This document shows, one piece after another, positions 60,901-64,000 of a stretch of DNA of 64,000 nt. The position numbers and the translations under genes were made by a program. Each line of letters begins with the position of its first letter. Within the stretch, counting starts at the first letter, position 1. Source of the stretch: Salminus brasiliensis (lineage: Eukaryota > Chordata > Actinopteri > Characiformes > Bryconidae); contig NC_132899.1 of NCBI RefSeq assembly GCF_030463535.1, positions 19,677,490 through 19,741,489 of the forward strand, read 5' to 3'. Below the pieces are notes generated by a model that had not been told where the DNA came from, searched no databases, and saw nothing but the letters and a program-made list of their open reading frames with translations.

Positions 60901-62194
60901 TTATGTGATTATGAGTTGCTGGACGAAACAGATCCTGTGCTAGTGTCTGCAGAAAGTTAGGAGCAAACGGGAATCTGCGCTAGGCTAAAAGCTAACGCTA
61001 GCCTTTTACCATCTCTTCTCTCCATTGTCTGCTCTGCACCAGCAAACTGGTTTTTATCTCAGCTGACTACCAAACTGGGGTTAAACTCATATCAGAAGGG
61101 AAAGTAGTGGCTCTGATGCTTTGTGAATTCTCTGCAGACCATGGCTTTTGCTGTAAAGGTGACTAAGAAAATGTCAGGAAAAGCCTACTACACCAAGTAA
61201 ACTTATTTGGGGTTAATCAGAGGCACTTTAAATCATGGCAGGTGTCTACTGGTTTCTACTTAACATGAGTTTAAATCTGATTGGTTCATGTTGAACACAG
61301 CCACACCCCCAGTTTTAAGGGTGTGCACACTTATGTAACCACATTATTTTTGTTTTTTATTTTTTACCTCTTCCCCCTAAAGATTTCAGTTTGTTTTTCA
61401 ATTGAGATATACAGGTTACATGTATCAATAAAGGTGGAAAAAAGTCTGAAATTGTGGTCTAATTTTTGTACACCACAAAACCTGCCATTTTAACAGTTGT
61501 GTGTACACTTTTTATATCCACTGTATTTGATGTTCTTCTTGTGTTTTTCTACAAGAAAAATAAGCTAATAAAACACGGTTGTAAATAGGCTGGTTAAACA
61601 GCATGTAAGCATTTCTTGCTGTACACAAAACCACATATATAAATATAAATACTTAATATTTATAAATGATACATAATAAACTTAAGAAATGCACCTTATA
61701 AGTTATAGGAGTGAGTAATTTCGGGCTGAAATCGTTGACAGTTTGGTGGAGTGTAGGAACCAATATAAAGAAATTGCCCCACTTGTATTTTTTTTTGTCT
61801 AGTTTGATATAGTATGTAAATTTATATATTTACATTTTAAAACATATTTTTCACTCTGTAGTCCATAGAATGCACATTTTAAAGCTAAGCTGCAAAAAAA
61901 CAATGCAATGTTTTTGTGGAGTACATTTTACATAAATCTATGCAGCATACAGTATTTTAGCCTTGCCCAGTCATTGTAACGTTTAAAAAGTATGGACTGC
62001 TTTTTGAAGGAGAGCAACCTTACCTAGCGGTTATATTAAGTCTATGGCCTTGTTTACAGTATTTTTTACAGTACCTTCCAAGATAAAATCCAGCTTAATT
62101 AGGGCAGTAAACATCCAAATACAGACAACTGTTTCCTTACCTGTTTTTTGGCTCCTCTCGCTGACCTCTTCAGAGTGGTCTGAGAAGTCATCCT
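48342..62194 (-). CDS. skap1: Src kinase-associated phosphoprotein 1 (SKAP55), 3' part
   Basis: The last three coding exons join in frame on the minus strand: 62141-62194, 60360-60469 and 48342-48434. They encode the acidic linker ([17 protein letters not shown]), then [15 protein letters not shown] and a full SH3 domain with [28 protein letters not shown] and GIVPKEFL, ending HPAYIL. The split of the SH3 domain after ILSK fits the SKAP family. SKAP1 is a T-cell adaptor that binds ADAP and supports integrin activation; its PH domain lies in the unseen 5' part beyond the right edge. SKAP2 is the alternative: [11 protein letters not shown] resembles SKAP2, but GELxxxxGIVPKE and the 17q21-type neighbourhood favour SKAP1. 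Acceptors end TTATTAG, TTTTTTAG and TTTTAG; donors are GTAAGG and GTTAGT. The intron of about 11.9 kb before the last exon is by far the longest in the window. Confidence 0.85.
48540..48970. repeat. Two adjacent dispersed repeat copies in skap1 intron
   Basis: 48540-48720 has CCCTTTACATTGTGTC, AATGAACCAATAGAAATG and GGTAAAGTTGCCATTTTTAG. 48790-48970 has CTCTGTAGCTGCTCTGTACA followed by CCTTCTCCTGTAAATTCACC. The second half is also found at 57560-57790 (CCTGTAGCTGCTCTGTACAC, then GCTGTAAAGTCACTATTTTA). These are therefore copies of one family. Confidence 0.5.
48971..50519. other. skap1: skap1 intron sequence, possible conserved island
   Basis: No exon. 49790-50400 is unique, balanced in composition and low in simple repeats, unlike its AT-rich flanks. 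It contains CCCTAATTAG and ATCAATCAG, homeodomain- or TALE-type words. I flag it as a possible enhancer only. Confidence 0.3.
50520..50740 (+). mobile_element. tRNA-derived SINE remnant
   Basis: AAAAGGGGCTCAGTGAGCTG begins a tRNA-like head. It is followed by GGCATTGGACTGAGCAGTCG and the B-box-like AGTTCAAGCCCTGG about 60 bases on. A tail with GCGCCAAGCTAGCCAGTTTG follows. A related head is at 59480-59590. The A box is degraded, so it is probably dead. Confidence 0.5.
51309..51344. repeat. (GT)n then G17 tract
   Basis: A GT run of about 19 bases passes into about 17 consecutive G. The pair could adopt Z-DNA and G-quadruplex structures. It lies in the skap1 intron. Confidence 0.9.
52349..52373. 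repeat. (GT)n microsatellite
   Basis: A GT run of about 24 bases lies in the skap1 intron. Confidence 0.9.
53612..53932. repeat. Cluster of simple repeats (CA, CT, CTG)
   Basis: (CA)n with interruptions lies at 53620-53651, (CT)n at 53785-53825, (CA)n at 53884-53902 and (CTG)n at 53904-53930. Open frames crossing it on both strands are low-complexity artefacts. Confidence 0.85.
54090..54660. other. Possible conserved noncoding island in skap1 intron
   Basis: This is unique sequence without simple repeats. It contains GAATAATGCATCTTC, ATTTATAATAATTAGGC and CTTAACTTAATAGG, typical of AT-rich homeodomain or POU sites in GC-balanced flanks. There is no coding signal. Conservation is untested. 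Confidence 0.3.
54934..54965. repeat. (CA)n microsatellite
   Basis: A CA run of about 31 bases lies in the skap1 intron. Confidence 0.95.
55060..56260. repeat. Two AGAACC/GGTTCT-rich repeat copies flanking unique sequence
   Basis: 55060-55285 (CACTCTTAAAAAGAG, AAAAAGAACCTTTACATTC, AAAGGTTTCTGTGGGAATCC) and 56000-56260 (CACTCTTAAACATAAAATGG, AGAACCTTTACACCATG, AAATGGTTCTCCAGTGG) share ends and order. CACTCTTAAA at their left ends is a likely terminus. The sequence between, 55290-55995, is unremarkable. Confidence 0.5.
56261..57559. other. skap1 intron sequence with a GC-balanced island
   Basis: 56460-56760 is GC-balanced and unique (GAGGATTGAGGAGGCTG, GAGGCAGCGCCGCAGAGCAG, CCTCTGAATTAATCAGGGC) and could be a conserved element. 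56978-56996 is a short (CA)n. I see no exon. Confidence 0.35.
57560..57790. repeat. Dispersed repeat copy (AGCTGCTCTGTACA family)
   Basis: It matches 48790-48970 in order and wording, including CCTGTAGCTGCTCTGTACAC and TGTAAATGACTTGG. Confidence 0.5.
57945..57971. repeat. (CA)n microsatellite
   Basis: A CA run of about 27 bases lies in the skap1 intron. Confidence 0.9.
57972..60359. other. skap1: skap1 intron sequence
   Basis: No exon. 58080-58340 is unique and balanced in composition. 58500-59350 is AT-rich. 59480-59590 carries a decayed SINE head (GAACACTCGATTCTCTG then ACAACCCTGGTAATG) like that at 50560-50610. The rest is unremarkable. Confidence 0.4.
60860..61532 (+). mobile_element. 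3' end of a Tc1/mariner-type element
   Basis: The order AATGTCAGGAAAAGCCTACT, CAGAGGCACTTTAAATCATG, AACACAGCCACACCCCCAGT, GATTTCAGTTTGTTTTTCAA and ACTTTTTATATCCACTGTA matches the 3' flank and terminus of a common teleost Tc1-like element. No transposase coding part is visible in front of it. The left limit is approximate. It lies in a skap1 intron. Confidence 0.6.
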
Positions 62195-64000
62195 CTAAAA
62201 GATTCAGAGATTGAGACAAAACAGGTAAGAAAGGTGGACCATTACTGCACTCAAAAAATCTGACCCCATCCGACACCTCCTAAGTAACATTTAAGTTCCT
62301 TCTTGTTTTCAGTCTATTAAGCCAATTAATGTTAAAGTTTTTGAATGGCACAGAGAGCGCACGTGCACCAAATGCAGCCTGTAATATAGATATTATATAA
62401 CAGGGGTGGCATTATCAGAAAAGCTAATGTTTTTGATGTATAGGAGATGTATAGAAGAGGTGCCATTCTGGATTTGGTCGTTAGTGTGTCAGGGCAGACT
62501 AGGCATTGATTCGGGGTGTGGCACCTCAGGGTCTGTAAAGTGACAGTGATAGCCTTGCTCTCTGTCTCCCACATCCATCCTCACCCTGTCAGCCTGCCGA
62601 TAAAACCACCACACAGCAACCTTATACTTCCCACGGCACGGGCCGGCCCTCTGCTTCCAGGAACCGTGGAAAAGGGCAAAAAAAAAAAAAAACACTACTG
62701 TACTCCTGCTTTAAAGTTCATGTCCACTCATGATAAGGTTTAAGAGTTTCCTTTCAACAGAATGAGAAAGAGAATTTGTTTGACATCATTTTGATCTGAC
62801 AAACACAGTGCTTTTAGGTGTTTTATCATAACCTGTGTTATTTAAATACAGCATTGTACACTACTTCACCAAAACGATAAAAGTGCCCCCTGATATTGTA
62901 CAGGAAAATTGATTGCAGAGCACAATCCCTTTAGCATCTATTAAATGTTTTCAGCTAAATAAATCATCTAAGACTAGCTTTACTTTGTGTTACTGTTGTC
63001 CTTCTATGCTTTGTGCATCACCTGGCGTTAATCACAGAAATATTATATAAGACATTTCATATTATAAAACGTGGTGTAACATTAACAGTATATACAGTAA
63101 ATCAATTAATACCTCAGCACACTTCACCCCTTTTGTCCTTTTGTAGAATACATTATTACAGCAAATCATACTCAGCACTTTTCAACTCCAAAACACAGAG
63201 AGGAGCAGGAGGAGGAAGAAAGAGAGATGGATTGAGGGTGGGAAAAGGAGAGAGATGGTCATCCGATCCACCATCTGTGGCCGGCTCAGCTGCCTCACAC
63301 ACATGGCGGAGAAAGGTGAAAATGACAGCGCTCAGGACTGATGTGTTTCTGCTCTCGTTAAGTGCTCTCAGGCTGCTCTACTCATTTTTGGGGCACCAGA
63401 TCTTGATGTATCTGTTCCACTTGATTGCGTGACACCGGCTGTGACATTGGGAGTTACCCCATCAGCATTTCACCTGGTCAGCCTTACTAAATTAAAGATC
63501 TATCCTTATAATCAGTCTTGAGTTTAATATATCAACTGCTTTGCAAACAAGTGGTCAGTGTTCGTTCTAGGGCAGAGTTGTCAAACTGAAGTCCTGGCAG
63601 AGATTAGTATTTCCCCTTTATTAACACTCTGAAATTGTAAAGGCTTTGGAAATTAGCTTGAGTAGAATCAGGTGTGTTGAATAAGGTGAATGTAGAGCTT
63701 GTTCTATGGAAAACAGAATTTGTTTGAGGAATAAAGGAGTTTGGTGGACTATATAAACAGTGTTATATGTTTACAGACCACAAATAAAATCAATGAAAAT
63801 AACATTTCAAAGAGTGTTATTTTCTTTAAAACAGTGCATGGAGTCCACATATAAAGACAAAGCTGCAAAAACAGTCACTTTTCAATAATTTATGGTTGCA
63901 ATATCACACCATAAATATATATTCATATACTGCCTACAAAATCAAGGTGAAGTGATAATCAGTCTGTACTGGAGCATACAATGTGGGGAAAAGGATTAAA
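62195..64000. other. skap1: skap1 intron and upstream sequence to the window edge
   Basis: No further skap1 exon could be joined in frame. 62678-62692 is an A-rich run. 63200-63330 is more GC-rich with GCGGAGAAAGG and CCGATCCACCATCTG but lacks splice-supported coding. 63570-63700 is a decayed MITE-like segment (ATCAGGTGTGTTG). The 5' part of skap1, including the PH domain, must lie to the right. Confidence 0.45.

Noticed and set aside
63013-63432. 139-residue + strand frame near the right edge
   Set aside because: AT-rich start and low-complexity Lys/Arg/Gly middle, no recognised domain; no support as a gene.
1-64000. CRISPR arrays, bacterial operons, prophage or endogenous retrovirus
   Set aside because: The only regular array is a head-to-tail minisatellite without spacers; no gag/pol/env-like frame and no prokaryotic gene was seen.

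Overview
This window is vertebrate nuclear DNA, almost certainly from a ray-finned (teleost) fish. Genes are split by GT-AG introns, introns are short in the gene-dense middle, microsatellites are frequent, and there are many decayed Tc1/mariner-type and short inverted-repeat elements typical of teleosts. Nothing prokaryotic is present: no operons, no CRISPR array, no phage or plasmid genes.

Six genes can be supported. From left to right they are arl4d (minus; single coding exon 14249-14851), a small 92-codon gene resembling CCDC200 (plus; coding exons 18087-22310), tmem106a (minus; 7 coding exons, 22930-26703, 232 aa), nbr1 (minus; 21 coding exons, 32211-42187, 989 aa), psme3 (plus; 11 coding exons, 42711-46056, 256 aa) and the 3' part of skap1 (minus; last three coding exons, 48342-62194, continuing past the right edge). 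I rebuilt the exons by hand. In each multi-exon gene the phases join without a stop, and each rebuilt protein agrees with its family from end to end, apart from the poorly known CCDC200-like gene. From memory of the human map, all six belong to 17q21 (ARL4D, CCDC200, TMEM106A, NBR1, PSME3, then SKAP1 beside HOXB), so this is a compact, partly rearranged fish version of that block. If the order holds, a hoxb cluster may lie beyond the right edge.

Region by region: 1-13.6 kb has no gene I can defend; it holds a (TA)n tract, a 0.6-kb inverted-repeat element, a degenerate GGGCCC minisatellite and unique sequence. 13.6-16.4 kb is arl4d with its 5' noncoding exon and a promoter carrying a perfect CRE and three inverted CCAAT boxes. 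17.5-22.4 kb is the CCDC200-like gene, whose introns are filled by transposon remnants; it converges on tmem106a. 27.8-30.8 kb is a roughly 3-kb tandem array of a 60-bp unit just upstream of tmem106a. 31.4-42.2 kb is nbr1, which shares a GC-rich head-to-head promoter of about 0.5 kb with psme3. 46.8-48.2 kb is the spacer between the convergent psme3 and skap1 3' ends. 48.4-64 kb is skap1 intron sequence around two small exons.

The genes are not one pathway, but several touch related processes: NBR1 is a selective-autophagy receptor, PSME3 is the nuclear proteasome activator PA28-gamma, TMEM106A is a lysosomal or cell-surface type II membrane protein, ARL4D is a membrane-associated small GTPase and SKAP1 is a T-cell adaptor. 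I found no evidence of a wholly new biological system. The least ordinary items are the 60-bp array with its nested variant pattern, the small CCDC200-like gene, a GC-AG intron and a transposon end lying against a splice donor in nbr1, and several unnamed dispersed repeat families.
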